A stretch of DNA of 64,000 bases from Asterias rubens (lineage: Eukaryota; Echinodermata; Asteroidea; Forcipulatida; Asteriidae), in NCBI RefSeq assembly GCF_902459465.1, contig NC_047068.1, positions 4,340,001 through 4,404,000 on the forward strand. Reading direction: 5' to 3'. Below the pieces are notes generated by a model. That model worked only from the letters and a program-made list of their open reading frames with translations, ran no database searches and was not told where the DNA came from. Positions 1-11,330 of this stretch are shown here, one piece after another (position 1 is the first letter of the stretch; every line of letters starts with the position of its first letter). The position numbers and the translations under genes are program-made.

Positions 1-1482
1 ACTGCTCACGTATCTTCACAAAGTGAAGACTCCAACCACCAAAGTTTTGCAATAATTCTAATTTGTACAATAATTCCAAAGAGTACTTTTGCTTTTTCTC
101 CAGCTGGACATCAAGGTTCTGAACAGAGTAAAACAAAAAGTTAAGCCTAAGTTTAATAAATTAGACACTAAGACAATTGACCAGGACAATTGGAGTATGT
201 GGCTAGTTATAACAGTTTGAAGTTGAACAAAGAAGGTAAATAATAATATGGAATACATTCTTGACTTAACACTTAATAGACCAGCAGTTAAACTGCGTAG
301 GGGAAATAAAGTAACGACCCAATATACAGAATTTTAGCCTAAACCTTGTGTCTAAAAAAAACATTAACACTTTTGAAATGGCCGCCGAATAAAAAATATA
401 TGATTGGGAAAAGGTTAACATGCTTATGGATTCAACTTCAGCCCAAAAGTCTTAATATTAAAATAGTTCACGATTGGGTGAGCACTGCTCACTGAAAGTA
501 ATCGACATCTTGGATTGGAGTTAGCTTTGTACGCTCCAAAAAGGACTTGGGCCTACCTAGCCTCACAAATTGAATGCTAATTCCCCGCAGCCTAATTTTC
601 ATACCGTTTGCGTTGACGTTGGTTTACTCAGCAGGATCCACAAGTTTGGATGTAAAGCTAATTTCATACCCTTACATTTACAAAAGTGAGCAGTGCAGTG
701 CTTGCTCGTATATTTTGGTTTTGTTCCGCTATCGTCTCCTGTAACGGGAGACGATAGCAGAATGAAACCGCAAATAGTTCTAGGTAGGACGGTTGGACAT
801 GTAGGAGGAGTATGCAGTGCTCATCCAATCCCGAGTTATTTTCTGACTTTTTGGTGTCAAATGAAAGTTGAGTCCATTTAAAAGCCATTCATAAAACCTT
901 TTTTTTACCCCAGAATCATATATTTGTTATTTTCAAAGGTGGATAGATTTTTGGGAAAGACCATGATTTAGATTTTTTACCAGCAGAATGCGGCCGACGA
1001 GTACGATTACAAAAGTTAGTTGGAAAAGACTGGAGCATGGACACAGGACAGACTCCCACCCAGAGAGAGTGGTCAAAAAACTCAAATCATGGCCGGCTGG
1101 ACACTCGGTTTGGACAATTTGAGGAATCAAAATCAATGAGTATTTAACGTAATTGGGGAACTTTTAAACAGGTACTTACCTCTACAACCTGTTCTAGCTG
1201 TGTAGTTTTCGAAAACTAACTAAACTAATAAGACGTGTCAGACACAGGGGACCGACCGCGACGACATCGACACCGACCGGCCGTGCATGGGATGATGGAG
1301 TTTTTGAGTTTGTGTGACGTGCACGTAAAATAAAGGTCCAACATGACTGAAACGCAAGAGGGCGCCCGACCGTTTTTATGTACAAAACTACACTACAGAC
1401 TTCTTTAAGATTTTTTGCTAATTATCCCAGAAAATAACACCACCACGTACTGCTGCTAATTTTCTTGAAGTGTATCCCTCAT
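1..1482. other. Intergenic, no gene recognised
   Basis: Only short shadow ORFs are present, with no recognisable protein motif or convincing exon. One clear hairpin (718-769) is listed separately. The string GAGCACTGCTC and related forms recur near 1, 483 and 686, suggesting old dispersed repeats. Confidence 0.5.
718..769. repeat. Short inverted repeat (hairpin)
   Basis: The arms GCTATCGTCTCC (728-739) and GGAGACGATAGC (747-758) pair perfectly around a 7-nt loop. Pairing continues outward to about 718 and 769 with roughly three mismatches, giving a stem of about 23 bp. It could be a remnant of a small palindromic transposon or a small-RNA hairpin. Nothing else identifies it. Confidence 0.6.
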
Positions 1483-3705
1483 GGGTTCTGAGTGTAGGGG
1501 GGGGGGGGGGGGCTCTGAGTGTAGGGGTGTGAGCTCTGAGTGTAGGGGGCGTGGGCTCTGAGTGTAGGGGGCGTGGGTTCTGAGTGTAGGGGGCGTGGGC
1601 TCTGAGTGTAGGGGGCGTGGGCTCTTGAGTGTATGGGGCCTGGGGCTCCAGAAGTAGTAGGGGGCATGGGCTCTGAGTGTAGGGACCGTTGGCTCTGAGT
1701 GTAGGGGGCTTGGGCTCCGAGTGTAGGGGGGCGTGGGCTCTGAGTGTAGGGGGCAAGGGCTCTGAGTGTAGAGGGCGTGGGCTCTGAGTGTAGGGGGCGT
1801 GGGCTCTGAGTGTAGGGGGCAAGGGCTCTGAGTGTAGAGGGTGAGAGCTCCGAGTATAGGGGTGTGGGCTCTGAGTGTAGAGGGTGTGGGCTCCGAGTAT
1901 AGGGGGCTTGGGCTCTGAGTGTAGGGGGCTGGACTCCGAGTGTAGGGGGCTGGGCTCCGAGTGTAGGGGGCATGGGCTCTGAGTGTAGGGGACATGGGCT
2001 CTGTGTGTAGGGGTGTGGGCTCCGAGTGTAGGGGGCATGGGCTCCGATTGTAGGGGGCAAGGGCTCTGAGTGTAGGGGGCATGGGCTCTGAGTGTAGGGG
2101 GCATGGGCTCTGAGTGTAGGGGTGTGGGCTCCGAGTGTAGGGGGCATGGGCTCTCAGTGTAGGGGGCTTGGGCTCTGAGTGTAGGGGGCAAGGGCTCTGA
2201 GTGTAGGGGGCATGTGCTCTGAGTGTAGAGGGTGAGAGATCCGAGTGTAGAGGGTGAGAGCTCCGAGTATAGGGGGCTTGGGCTCTGAGTGTAGGGGGCT
2301 GGGCTCCGAGTGTAGGGGGGCATGGGCTCTGAGTATAGGGGGCTTGGGCTCTGAGTGTAGGGGGCTGGGCTCCGAGTGTAGGGGGCTGGGCTCCGAGTGT
2401 AGGGGGCATGGGCTCTGAGTGTAGGGGACATGGGCTCTGAGTGTAGGGGTGTGGGCTCCGAGTGTAGGGGGCATGGGCTCCGATTGTAGGGGGCAAGGGC
2501 TCTGAGTGTAGGGGGCATGGGCTCTGAGTGTAGAGGGTGAGAGCTCCGAGTATAGGGGGCTTGGGCTCTGAGTGTAGGGGACATGGGCTCTGAGTGTAGA
2601 GGGTGTGGGCTCCGAGTATAGGGGGCTTGGGCTCTGAGTGTAGGGGGCTGGGCTCCGAGTGTAGGGGGCTGGGCTCCGAGTGTAGGGGGCATGGGCTCTG
2701 AGTGTAGGGGACATGGGCTCTGAGTGTAGGGGGCATGGGCTCTGAGTGTAGGGGGCTGGGCTCCGAGTGTAGGGGGCTTGGGCTCTGAGTGTAGGGGGCT
2801 TGGGCTCCGAGTGTAGGGGGCGTGGGTTCTGAGTGTAGGGGGCAAGGGCTCTGAGTGTAGAGGGCGTGGGCTCTGAGTGTAGGGGGCGTGGGCTCTGAGT
2901 GTAGGGGGCTTGGGCTCCGAGTGTAGGGGGCGTGGGTTCTGAGTGTAGGGGGCAAGGGCTCCGAGTGTAGAGGGCGTGGGCTCTGAGTGTAGGGAGCGTG
3001 GGCTCTGAGTGTAGGGGGCTTGGGCTCTGAGTGTAGGGGGGGCAAGGGCTCTGAGTGTAGAGGGTGAGAGCTCCGAGTATAGGGGTGTGGGCTCTGAGTG
3101 TAGAGGGTGTGGGCTCCGAGTGTAGGGGGCATGGGCTCTCAGTGTAGGGGGCTTGGGCTCTGAGTGTAGGGGGCTGGGCTCTGAGTGTAGAGGGTGAGAG
3201 CTCCGAGTATAGGGGTGTGGGCCGAGTGTAGAGGGTGTGGGCTCCGAGTGTAGGGGGCATGGGCTCTCAGTGTAGGGGGCTTGGGCTCTGAGTGTAGGGG
3301 GCAAGGGCTCTGAGTGTAGGGGGCATGGGCTCTGAGTGTAGGGGACATGGGCTCTGAGTGTAGGGGTGTGGGCTCCGAGTGTAGGGGGCATGGGCTCCGA
3401 TTGTATAGGGGTGCGGGGGTTCTGAGTGTACATGTAGGGTGATGCGCTCCGAGTGTAGGGGTGGCCTGTTCTGAGTGTACGTGGGCATAGGCTGTGATTG
3501 TAAGGTGCACGAATTCTGAGTGTGGGGGGAATGGGCTCTGAGTGTAAGGGGGTGTGGGGGTTCTGAGTGTAGGGGGATGGGCTCACAGTGTAATGGCGGC
3601 CTATTCTGGGTGTAGGTGGGCATGAGCTGTAAGTGTAGGGGCTGTGAATGTAGGGGGATGGGCTCTGAGGGTAGGGGCGTGGGCTCTGAGGGTAGGGGCG
3701 TGAGC
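1483..3705. repeat. 22-bp G-rich minisatellite, about 100 units
   Basis: The unit is approximately gggctctgagtgtaggggg plus cat, ctt, cgt or caa, repeated for about 2.2 kb with 16-23-bp variants. The distal part (about 3380-3705) is more diverged. The unit has no stop codon in any minus frame, and 22 is not a multiple of 3. The minus strand is therefore open for hundreds of codons in all three frames and spells a 22-residue cycle rich in Pro, Thr, Ser and His (such as PPTLRAHAPYTQSPCP). The longest such ORF is 722 codons (3586-1418). I treat these ORFs as artefacts of the repeat. The G-runs on the plus strand may promote non-B DNA. Confidence 0.95.
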
Positions 3706-4343
3706 GTTGGAGCTCGAGACCATCTTAAGACATTTTATGATGGTCTCAGTCTCTGTTCGATCGACCAGCAAAATCTGGGAAAGGCTGGTCTTGGTCACGA
3801 GAGGTCTGGGTTTTCTTCTGGTTACGGTTTTGAAAGCACAGAATAGTCTCTCTTAGCAGAAACAGGTTAAAAGCCAATACTACATTGTGGCTGGTGCCCC
3901 ACTCAATTTATGCTTTACCATGTTTACAGCTTATGAAATTGGGTTCTGGTCTCTAATTTGCAGAGATATAAGTACCCTGTCTAAGCAAAAGGTTTGTCTT
4001 CCAATGAATACCAGCAACCAATGTTATAGAAAAAGATGGCTTTACTTGACAAAACCTGCATGGAGGTGAGGTGACACAGTCCACTTACATGTAAAACATT
4101 TCAGACACAAAACAAAACATTTGCAAAACAGATTTCTTTTTATTACAACAAGTATAAAAAGCCTCAAAGTACAAAAAAGTAACCCAGAAACCTTTCTTAA
4201 AGAAAGCTTTGTGCTTATTGAAAAATGCATAGTTTTTGTTGTTTTTGCTGTACAAAAGTAAGAAAAAGTAAGTTGCTATTTCAGACTACATGAAGTTTAT
4301 AACATTGCTCTTGTTATATTTCTTGCTTTCCCCTATGTCCCTT
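3706..4343. other. Intergenic, nothing recognised
   Basis: Low-complexity AT-rich sequence with short ORFs only. No splice-flanked exon or family motif was seen. Confidence 0.4.
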
Positions 4344-4440
4344 ATTTGAACCAGTGAATGCTTTCAGCATTTGAACCAATAAATGCTGTCAGCACTTAAC
4401 TAAAAAATGTTTTCAGCCTTTGAACCAGTAAATGCATTCA
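4344..4440. repeat. Four-copy ~25-bp tandem repeat
   Basis: Four imperfect copies of a unit like tttgaaccagtaaatgct followed by ttcagca stand head to tail. The third copy is the most diverged. Confidence 0.8.
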
Positions 4441-5339
4441 TACAGGCAAGGTTGTAAAGATAACATAAAAATAATTTTAGAAACAGGCACTTTAAAATAG
4501 AAGTTAAACATAATGTCCCCAAACTGGCACTTTGTGCTTCAGCTTTTAGATATACTTAAAAATGGAAACAATACTTCAAATCAGGGTGTAAATACTCAAG
4601 GAAATCCCTTTTTCAAAGATAGCTCAAATTACGGTAAATCCCAACTTTTTGTAACATCCAAGTTGGGATAGTTTTAACGCTAGACACTTATTAAGGAAGG
4701 AATATTTATCTCTCCCTATCTGGGTTTCTGTATATATAATAGTAGTGGGAGATAGTACTTACATGTATACTGCATGTAATCAATCAATTTCTTTCTGTCC
4801 CTACATGTACACAAAGAGTTTTTTAAAAAGCTACAAAATATAACAAACTTACTTCCTGCACACAACAAAAATAAAACAAAATTCATAATGCCAAATAATA
4901 TGTTTTAAAGCTAAAGTGCTGCTCTTTAAAATGTGTATACCAAAAACAGCTACATCAATTGTGCATTTATTTCAGAAATACAATACTCGGGTCACTATTC
5001 TTGCAGTGACCTTCCTTTTGTCGTTACCACTTCACGTCATCGAATAATATAGCTTCCTGCTAAAAAAATTGCAACAGATTTACCCCAACTACATGTGGCC
5101 AGGAACCACCGCTTACTGCACTATTTTGATGGATGGAAGTCAGTTCCTTAATAATGTATTGTCTGCATGCATTTCAAGCACCCATCATGTCAAACAAACA
5201 CCATAAAACAATGTGCACCCTATTTTTAATACATTTATCTGTACACTGCATAACTTACATCATGCAGGGCCCAGTTTCAAGGCACTTAATTATAATATAT
5301 GGGAGACTCTAGATGTAATCTTAAAGTATTGCACATACT
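4441..5339. other. AT-rich intergenic sequence
   Basis: No gene was recognised. There are many runs of A and T. Part of it could be a distal 3' UTR of the minus-strand G-alpha gene, but no polyadenylation signal settles this. Confidence 0.35.
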
Positions 5340-5600
5340 CAGACCGACATTGTCAGCATGTAGTACTGAGCATGCGCGCGCCCCCTCGGAGTCACAAAAA
5401 AGACCATTATGTCTGCTGCCACCAGCGTCTCAAAAGTCTCCTATTAAAATAGACACCATTGCATATGACGTCACTAGCCGATATAGCGCCCTCACTAAGG
5501 TCAAAGGAAGACCTGCCATTGGCTGAGCCTTGTGCGTTGCGCATACGCTTCCATTGTTTAACCTCTGTGATGGCTGCCAATGTGAGGGGTCTATACCAAC
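5340..5600. promoter_or_regulatory. Promoter-like patch with CRE, NRF1-like and CCAAT motifs
   Basis: This short GC-richer island in AT-rich sequence contains GCATGCGCGC near 5370, a perfect CRE TGACGTCA at 5466-5473, CATTGGCTGAG (an inverted CCAAT box) near 5516, and TGCGCATACGC near 5541. An ATG in good context follows near 5569, but its frame closes after about 18 codons. No gene is visible on either side, so this is either a promoter whose gene was not recognised or a chance or repeat-derived cluster. Confidence 0.25.
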
Positions 5601-5662
5601 ACTTCGATAATAACAATTCAAAATGATGATGACCGTATAACAAAATGATATAACAATACAAT

Positions 5663-5760
5663 GTTAGATAGCTCAGTTGGTAGATCGCCGACACGTTAAT
5701 CCAGAGGTTGTTGGTTTGAATCGCACTCTAGTCAATTCTGTTCAACCCCCAAAAATGATA
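5663..5760 (+). repeat. tRNA-derived SINE-like fragment
   Basis: A Pol III A-box-like TAGCTCAGTTGG (5669-5680) and a B-box-like GGTTTGAATCG (5713-5723) have tRNA spacing. They are followed by a tail CTCTAGTCAA then CCCCCAAAAATGA. The same tail follows the related copies near 27.8 kb and 35.6 kb, so this is a family and not a working tRNA gene. Confidence 0.6.
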
Positions 5761-5956
5761 CAATGTATGAGCAGTCACTACTTTATAAGAGAAAGAGTTA
5801 ACAGTTCAATCAAAAATTTTAACAATTTGACAATTTGCTGTCGTTGGGAACAGACATTCATTCATTGGAATAATTGTACAACCGTGGTCAAAGTCCAAGA
5901 AAATGTGCAGTTGGGTTTTAATAAACTGTAGAGATGATTAGGTTTGAAGTTAATAA

Positions 5957-6120
5957 GGGAATCAATGTTTGGTGAAGAGGTTTTCAACTAGTGGTTTAAT
6001 CCCAACGAGGCCTGGTTCTTGAAAATTTTACCGAGACGAAGTCGAGATAAATTATAAAGAACCAGGCTTCGGCGGGTTTAAACCACTAGTTGAAAACCGA
6101 TTCAACACACTTTGATTCCC
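5957..6120. mobile_element. Palindromic MITE-like element
   Basis: Two 64-bp arms (5957-6020 and 6057-6120), from GGGAATCAA to the matching TTGATTCCC, pair with about ten mismatches. The 36-bp centre itself contains a small hairpin (ttaccgagacgaagtcgaga). No coding capacity. The structure is typical of a foldback or MITE insertion. Confidence 0.75.
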
Positions 6121-6510
6121 ATTCATAAATACCTTTTCGGTCAAAAACATCATCACTTTTTGGTCAAAAAATAAAATAAATGCAAAAATTATAATTGTTA
6201 AATGATTTCTTTCAACACAACACCCCTCCAGCTATGAAATGGTAAGGCCCTCCACCGCCCTCGGGTAAACAACTCCTTATAAGGGAATGCTGTGCATGTC
6301 GCGCGTATCGCGTGATGTGGCATAACTGTTTCAGCCGTTGCTCTGGACCAATAGGAATGAAGAAACTGTCTTAAAAGAACAGGTGCAAGGTCGCGTGTTA
6401 CGCCCATGAATTAACACTTTTTACCGGTCATAAACAAAGGTTTATACACACCCACGTGACGCGCTCTCCACCAATAGGAGTAGCGAAACTGTCCGAGGTA
6501 TTTATGAATG
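6120..6510. repeat. Element bounded by 14-bp inverted repeats
   Basis: CATTCATAAATACC (6120-6133) is matched by GGTATTTATGAATG (6497-6510). Inside are two direct copies of ACCAATAGGA...GAAACTGTC (about 6350-6372 and 6470-6493). The left end abuts the preceding palindromic element exactly, so the two may be parts of one composite insertion. Confidence 0.5.
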
Positions 6511-7713
6511 TAAATTTAAAGCTTTCAACAACATCATAAACATCCACTACATCATTTTTCCAGAAGCTGATCAGATCATACTGATCGAAACATCGAGTTA
6601 AAACCAATGACTCTTTTCAGAACCACTCATTTAGAGTGTTACCGCAGACCATTTTATTTATCATAAACAGCACATTATTTCCTGGGCATAATGTACAGTG
6701 TACCGATTAATTCCCGGACAGGGCCAGATCATCAATTCTTGTCAGTCAGGAAATGCTGGGAATGTATTTTAGGCATCTTTACCTAAATGTCACATGAGAA
6801 GTAGGTTTTATTAGTATGAAGCTGACCAGGAAATGGATTGTGCTTGTTCTGTCATTCCTCAAACAGAAGAACAGAGAACCACCAGTGAGCAGGATACCAG
6901 TCAGGACACATAATGTCTTCACAATTTTGAAACACAAAGTAAGGCACTACAGGAAGATCTACAACAGTCTTCCGCAGCTTCTTGGTCTGATGTACATGTA
7001 TACACTATGCGACAATTCTACACAGTGTTACGTATACATAGATAGCTATAATTGAAAATAAGGAAAACTTGTCCATCATGCTATTTATCTTTAAAAGTAG
7101 TTTAACACCAAGTTAGTAAACAAGCATATCTTCATAAAAAATACTATAGCATAGTACACGTAGTACTGCACTGAAATACATTTAAATCTACAAACTTAAT
7201 TTACAAATTGTCATCATTGCAGAGGAAACAATTTTGTGATGTGAACTAAGTAACCGTGATGGTGGCCAAAGATGCTATTCACATGACAGCAATTAGCTAG
7301 GGTCCCTTGCTAGTAAGGTTGTAAAATGTAGCAATGTTTCACAAGGTTTTGCAAGAGAACTTGGACAGTAGAAACTAATTGTTGTCCTTTCACATGAGGT
7401 ACATTTTGTCAAAACTTTACAACCACGCTAGAATTTAAGCAAGGAATCCTTGCTAAGTTGCTCTCATGTGAAAGGGGCTCAAGGCAAACAAATTGGTCTA
7501 GTTGGCCAACAAGAGAAAAAGCCACGGTCATAAATCATGATCACACATCCTCTCTACAAGTAGAGGAAACATGACCTCATGATGCTGCAATGGCTTTTCA
7601 CCAAAATTTCAGTTAAAGCTCAGTTGCCAACACTCTATAAGGAAGTTGGAACAGGCTCAAGGAACTAGTAAGCAAAACGTTGCTTAGAAATAGACAGGGA
7701 GGCCAAAGTACTT
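6511..7713. other. Intergenic or distal 3' UTR, nothing recognised
   Basis: No coding exon or RNA gene was recognised. A short stretch near 6600-6650 resembles the hairpin element at 11839-11957 (a gttctttt...cagaaccac core), suggesting an old fragment. Confidence 0.35.
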
Positions 7714-8072
7714 TTAAAGGGAAGGTACACGTTTGGTAATTACTCAAAACAAATATTAACTTAAAAGCTGACTTGTAACGAGCATTGGAGAGCTGTTGAT
7801 AATATAAAACATTGTCAGAAACGGCTCCCTCTGAAGTAGCATAGATTTTGAAATAGAGGTAATTTCTCACAAAAATAATAAAAAACTTCTAGCTAGAAGT
7901 CTTTTATTCCTATCTGAAAGCACACACATTCGTTCAACAAGGGTGTTTTTTCTTTCATAATTTTCCAATTGAGCTCAAATTGTCACAGGTTTGTTATTTT
8001 ATGCTTATGTTGAGATACACCAAGTGAGAACACTGGTCTTTGACAATTACTAATAGTGTACCTTCCCTTTAA
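7714..8072. mobile_element. TTAA-flanked MITE, copy 1
   Basis: The left end TTAAAGGGAAGGTACAC and right end GTGTACCTTCCCTTTAA are inverted repeats. Internal sequence (gtaattactcaaa, aactt...gaaagcacacac, caggtttgttatttt) is shared with at least ten other copies in the window. No ORF. The TTAA boundary on every well-preserved copy suggests mobilisation by a piggyBac-type transposase, which is an inference. Confidence 0.8.
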
Positions 8073-8425
8073 AGGCAGTGGACACTATTGGTAATTACTC
8101 AAAGTAATTATTGGCACAAAACCTTTCTTGGTTATGAGTAATGGGGAGAGGTTGATGGTATAAAACATTGTGAGAAACGACTTCTACTGAAGTGCCATAG
8201 TTTTGGAGAAGTTTTTCAGATTTAGAATTTGAGGCCTCAAAATCAACCATCTAAACGCACACAACTTCATGTGACAAGGGTTATTTTTCTTTCATTATTA
8301 TTTCGCAACTTCGATTACCGATTGAGCTCAAATTTTCACAGGTTTGTTATTTTATGCATATGTTGAGATACACAAACTGTGAAGGCTAGTCTTTGACAAT
8401 TACCAATAGTGTCTACTGCGTTTAA
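8069..8425. mobile_element. TTAA-flanked MITE, copy 2, abutting copy 1
   Basis: It starts TTAAAGGCAGTGGACACT and ends with the matching inverted repeat ...GCGTTTAA. It shares the TTAA at 8069-8072 with the preceding copy, so the two insertions are back to back. Confidence 0.8.
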
Positions 8426-8523
8426 GCTTCATGCACAAACCCAATTTGCTGTACATAGACATTAACGCAAATACACAGTAAACACGCTGTAGGCTTTGAA
8501 TGAGGTGCACATGCTGGTCTTTC

Positions 8524-8597
8524 AATGAGGTGCATGCTGCATGGTCTAACTAGTGCTCAAGTTTTTTATCACTAGCTAGACCAGCATGCACCCCATT
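8524..8597. repeat. Inverted repeat with ~28-32-bp arms
   Basis: AATGAGGTGCATGCTG... (8524-8555) pairs with ...CAGCATGCACCCCATT (8570-8597) around a 14-bp spacer. A partial extra copy of the left arm lies immediately upstream near 8500. Likely a foldback element remnant. Confidence 0.6.
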
Positions 8598-9515
8598 CAA
8601 CAGTATCGCTTGCGAAATGTGTAGTTGCGAAAAGGTGTATGGTGGTGTCCTCCTTAACATGATATCACTTTTTGCTAGTACAACCAGCAGACCTCATCTT
8701 CCGTTAACAAGGAAGTAGGGCATTTACTGTGCTTTACCAACTGCATAGTGTAACAGAGCACAAATACAAAGTTTTTAACATCGCAATGCCAATCAGTTCA
8801 GATTTACAATGGTTATGGTCAGCAGAAAAATGCCTGCTTACAGAGTTATACAAATCCCATGGATTTTCCCAAAAGAAATTGAGACATGGTAATTTGGCTT
8901 GTGACCTTGTTCTGGTAAGCAGAAGTGCTTTGTGCTTAGCGGCTCTACGAAAGGAGTCAAGAGGACAACAAGTGAGGTAGCTGCAATGAGTTAATCAGTG
9001 GGCACATACCGGTATACAAAGGCATGAAGGAGATTCTATCAAGAGCAAAATTCTTGTCTGAGTAAAATATTTTATAAGTGTAAATTTCAGCCGACAAATC
9101 TCATAAAAGTTAACCGATGAATTTGTAGGCTGCTTGTAAAAATGGCCTACATATATACTGCCATTAAAATTAATAAAGCAACAGACTAAAAAAATATTTT
9201 TTCATGTCAATGCCAACAAAATTGTGCATAAAAATATACATTTTGTTAAAAAAATACCTACAAACTAAACATTATTTACAATGACTGGTTTGGCGCAACT
9301 CTGATGCACCTGTCTGAAAAGGGTGCAACTTTTCCCTAAAAACAAGCACCATTTAACCCCAGCACTTTCTATGTGTGCAGAAATGGGTTTGTGTCTATCT
9401 GAACGTTTCTGACCTGCGATGCATCCCCTCCCGCATCCCAGTCTTAAAAGAAGCATAGATTCATAGAGGGAAAAAAAAGGCACAAGAGAGTGGATTATTT
9501 CGTTACTTAAAAATA
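8598..9515 (-). other. Probable 3' UTR or flank of the G-alpha gene
   Basis: It lies directly downstream of the TAA of the G-alpha terminal exon on the minus strand. No other gene was recognised. I could not identify a convincing polyadenylation signal, so the extent of the UTR is unknown. Confidence 0.35.
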
Positions 9516-10088
9516 TTATGTTGTGAGCATCAGGTTGTCCAGGTTCTTCTTCAAGATGGTGACCTTCACGGCGTCAAACACACGCTTTATATTTTGCGTG
9601 TCGATGGCAGTGGTGAAATGGTGGAAGAGCGACTTGCTGCGGTCACGGCGACGCATGTCGAACATGAGAAGGATAAAGTCCTGTACCTGTTTCATGTTAG
9701 CGGACTCGCCTTCAAACTCAGGGAAGTAGTCCTTGAGGCTTACCACCTTGACTTTCTGCTCCAGAAGGTCCGTTTTATTTAAGAAGAGGATGACTGACAC
9801 CGTCGAGAAGTACTTGTGATTGACGATGGTATCGAAGATGTTGCATGACTCGACCAGTCGGTTTGTCACGCGGTCCTCCATCAGGACCTGATCGAACTCG
9901 CTGGACGACACCAAGAAGAGGATCGATGTGACGTTCTCGAAGCACTGAAACCACTTCTGTCGTTGCGACCGCTGCCCGCCGACGTCGACAAAGCGAAAGG
10001 GGACGTTCTTGATGTCGATGACGTGCTCGACGATACCCTTGGTAGCTTTCCGTGCGAAGAGAATGTCTTGCCTAGTAGGGAGGAAATC
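9516..10088 (-). CDS. G protein alpha subunit, G12/13 class, exon 3 (terminal)
   Basis: Encodes residues 172-361 of a heterotrimeric G-protein alpha subunit. The acceptor is aaaaatgcag|GAT at 10089-10092, phase 0, and the stop is TAA at 9516-9518. Visible nucleotide-binding elements are the switch I Arg184 in RKATKGI, DVGGQ with catalytic Gln210, the base-specificity motif NKTD (275-278), and TTAID in place of TCAT. The text around [16 protein letters not shown] is characteristic of G12/G13 subunits, which activate RhoGEFs and control the actin cytoskeleton. There is no Cys at position -4, so pertussis-toxin modification is not expected, as for all G12-class proteins. The C-terminus is LMLTT, whereas vertebrate members typically end LMLQ. 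Confidence 0.95.
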   Translation of the reverse strand, partial: DFLPTRQDILFARKATKGIVEHVIDIKNVPFRFVDVGGQRSQRQKWFQCFENVTSILFLVSSSEFDQVLMEDRVTNRLVESCNIFDTIVNHKYFSTVSVILFLNKTDLLEQKVKVVSLKDYFPEFEGESANMKQVQDFILLMFDMRRRDRSKSLFHHFTTAIDTQNIKRVFDAVKVTILKKNLDNLMLTT

Positions 10089-10464
10089 CTGCATTTTTGT
10101 TGGGCGAAAAAAAAAAAAAACCAAAATATATCTGATTAAAAAACAACCAAAGTGATTATGTGTGATGTGCATAATTTGTAAGTTAAACTCGTTTTGTTTA
10201 GACATTTGCAGGCTGTGCATGTGTGCTATATTGAAGTTTTTGTGCCACGTGTATGAAGTTTTTATGCAACGGGGAGTAGATTACATAATTGTCACTATCA
10301 ATTACAAAATATAGAGCCAAACCCTGTTGTTAGCACAGCTCATAATTATTTGTGAAGGTGAATCTTTGCTTTATTTTTCCACTAGCCAGCCAGGCTTTCA
10401 AACTTAAAAAAAACCAACCTGATTCTTATCATGGAATATTAGAAACAATAAGTGGGGGGCTTAC

Positions 10465-10515
10465 CTCTTGTCCAACCCGATCCAGCTCATTTAAGAAATA
10501 CTTGACTGAATCTGC
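10465..10515 (-). CDS. G protein alpha subunit, G12/13 class, exon 2 (51 nt)
   Basis: This small exon is too short for ORF scans. The minus-strand acceptor is ttttccag|GCAGATTC and the donor is CAAGAG|gtaagc. It encodes 17 residues, ADSVKYFLNELDRVGQE (155-171), matching the helical-domain stretch ESVKYFLDNLDKLG of G12/13 subunits. It is phase 0 on both sides and joins exon 1 (...REFQM) to exon 3 (DFLPTRQD...) in frame. It sits only 376 bp upstream of exon 3. Confidence 0.93.
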
Positions 10516-10771
10516 CTGGAAAACAATTTGAAAAAAAATAACATCAGTACAAAACATGACCTAGATCTCAGGATCATTTGAAACTACCTGTTGCAACCTC
10601 CATATTTAAAATACATGTATTTCACATACATTATAACGGACACCAAGGCATTTTCTCCTTATGTAAAGAGGACCCTATGAGGAAACTGTAAATTTCTACT
10701 GAAGTACTTCGATGGCACCAACGCAAGTCCCAGGGGGCATGGGGGCAATCATCTTCGTTTCCAGTCTGCTT

Positions 10772-11330
10772 TGGTAAATTACTCAAAATGGATGTTAGCA
10801 GCATCTTCTTGGTAACGAGCAATGGAGAGTTTAAGATGTTGAATTTTCATCGAGGATAGAAAATATTCATTTCGGTGTTACCCGTACACACTGGTGTGTG
10901 TTGTTTGGTAGTATTTTCAGTGGTCACATGCTCTCCTTTCAGACAGTTCCAAAACCACACATAGTATTTTAACACGCAGTGGATGGCTTGGCACCCTTGT
11001 ACACAATCTGACAAAAGATAGAGAGTTGTTGATAGTATAAAACACTGTGACAAACCGCTCCCTCTCAAGTAACGTACATGTAGTTTTTAAGAAAGAGGTA
11101 GTTTCTCACAATGATAAAAGACTTCAGCTGAAGCCTTTTAATTTATGCATCTGAAAGCACACAAATTAATGCAACAGTGGTGTTTTTTTCTTTCATTATT
11201 CTCTTGCAAATTTGATGACAAATTGAGCCCAAATTTTCACAAGTTTGTTATTTTATGCATACATGTATGTTGGGATACACCAAGTGAGAATACTGGTTGT
11301 TGTTAATTACCAAATGTGCCCAGTGCGTTC
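10772..11330. mobile_element. TTAA-family MITE, interrupted copy
   Basis: Ends ggtaaattactcaaa and aattaccaaatgtgcccagtg match the family. The middle is interrupted by about 150-180 bp of unrelated sequence around 10840-11010. Truncated and diverged. Confidence 0.6.

Noticed and set aside
1418-3586. 722-codon and overlapping minus-strand ORFs as a Pro-rich repeat protein
   Set aside because: All three minus frames are open for the same reason: the 22-bp unit lacks stops. There are no splice sites, leader or flanking domains.
9516-10220. G-alpha terminal ORF starting at the upstream Met (10220)
   Set aside because: Sequence 10089-10220 is intron with a clear acceptor at 10089-10090. The family alignment starts at DFLPTRQD.
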